Shown here in pieces: positions 5,451 through 5,622 of a stretch of 5,622 bases of DNA; position 1 is the stretch's first letter; each line of letters begins with the position of its first letter. A program made the translations under genes and the position numbers. Source of the DNA: Desulfosporosinus sp. (lineage in GTDB: Bacteria > Bacillota > Desulfitobacteriia > Desulfitobacteriales > Desulfitobacteriaceae); assembly GCA_003132105.1 (NCBI GenBank), contig PKWS01000147.1, positions 1 to 5,622 on the forward strand, written 5' to 3'. The notes beneath the pieces are model-generated. The model was not told the DNA's origin. It did not search any database and saw nothing but the letters and a program-made list of their open reading frames with translations.

Positions 5451-5622
5451 CTTCTTCCCCTCCTTCCTTTATAATTTCCGTAATCTGAACAGCAATATGT
5501 TCTCCATGTAGTCCAGGGATGGACAAAAATTTCATGAATTCCCCCACATATATTGGCAGCGGATCATTGACGGATTGGTTCAGAGGAATAACATCTCCTC
5601 TAGCAAGATCGAGGAGGTCCCG
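5443..5622 (-). CDS. fliM: FliM, flagellar motor switch protein, C-terminal part only
   Basis: FliM is the C-ring protein that binds CheY-P and controls rotation direction. Only the last 59 codons and TAA lie in the window; the rest continues past the right edge. The visible part is the end of the FliN-like (SpoA) domain: RDLLDLARGDVIPLNQ at the start, then PIYVGEFMKFLSIPGLHG, then AVQITEI and an acidic tail ending EEDG. The pattern of a GDVIPL turn followed by KF-x3-PG is typical of FliM, and the place directly upstream of fliY confirms it. The stop overlaps the fliY start by 8 nt. Confidence 0.93.
   Translation of the reverse strand, partial: RDLLDLARGDVIPLNQSVNDPLPIYVGEFMKFLSIPGLHGEHIAVQITEIIKEGGEEDG
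5459..5464 (-). promoter_or_regulatory. fliY ribosome binding site within the end of fliM
   Basis: AGGAGG on the minus strand lies eight bases before the fliY ATG and within the last fliM codons, where it encodes part of the Gly/Glu-rich tail. It supports the fliY start at 5450. Confidence 0.75.

Overview
The window is the middle-to-late part of a Gram-positive flagellar / type III export operon. It reads entirely on the minus strand, from right to left: fliM (3' end only), fliY, cheY, fliO (fliZ), fliP, fliQ, fliR, flhB. This is the Bacillus subtilis-type order. Together with a CheC-like FliY, a cheY inside the operon, unfused fliR and flhB, strong GGAGG-type ribosome binding sites and moderate GC, it points to a motile Bacillota (Firmicutes). 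A Desulfitobacterium/Desulfosporosinus-like clostridium is my guess; the sequence alone does not fix the genus.

Layout: 5443-5622 fliM C-terminus; 4302-5450 fliY; 3926-4288 cheY; 3457-3924 fliO; 2666-3460 fliP; 2377-2649 fliQ; 1594-2373 fliR; 542-1597 flhB. Genes overlap or lie at most 16 nt apart, so they should be cotranscribed and partly translationally coupled. FliM and FliY are switch-complex parts that receive or terminate the CheY-P signal. CheY is the signal. FliO assists assembly of the FliP/FliQ/FliR export gate, and FlhB is the substrate-specificity switch of that gate. Two start codons deserve correction or care: flhB most likely starts at the GTG at 1597, which overlaps the fliR stop, and fliP carries an exact 24-bp tandem duplication at its start.

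The unexpected part is 1-541. flhA, the usual next gene after flhB, does not begin there. No convincing protein gene is present. Instead the minus strand can form a dense series of hairpins: a three-way junction with near-perfect arms, an 8-bp/7-bp nested stem, and at least four further short hairpins. A G-U pair favours the minus strand. I read this as a large structured noncoding RNA, probably an inserted element whose downstream part lies beyond the left edge. The known class I would test first is the HEARO/omega RNA that precedes IscB nuclease genes, but this identity is an inference and a new RNA class is a real alternative.
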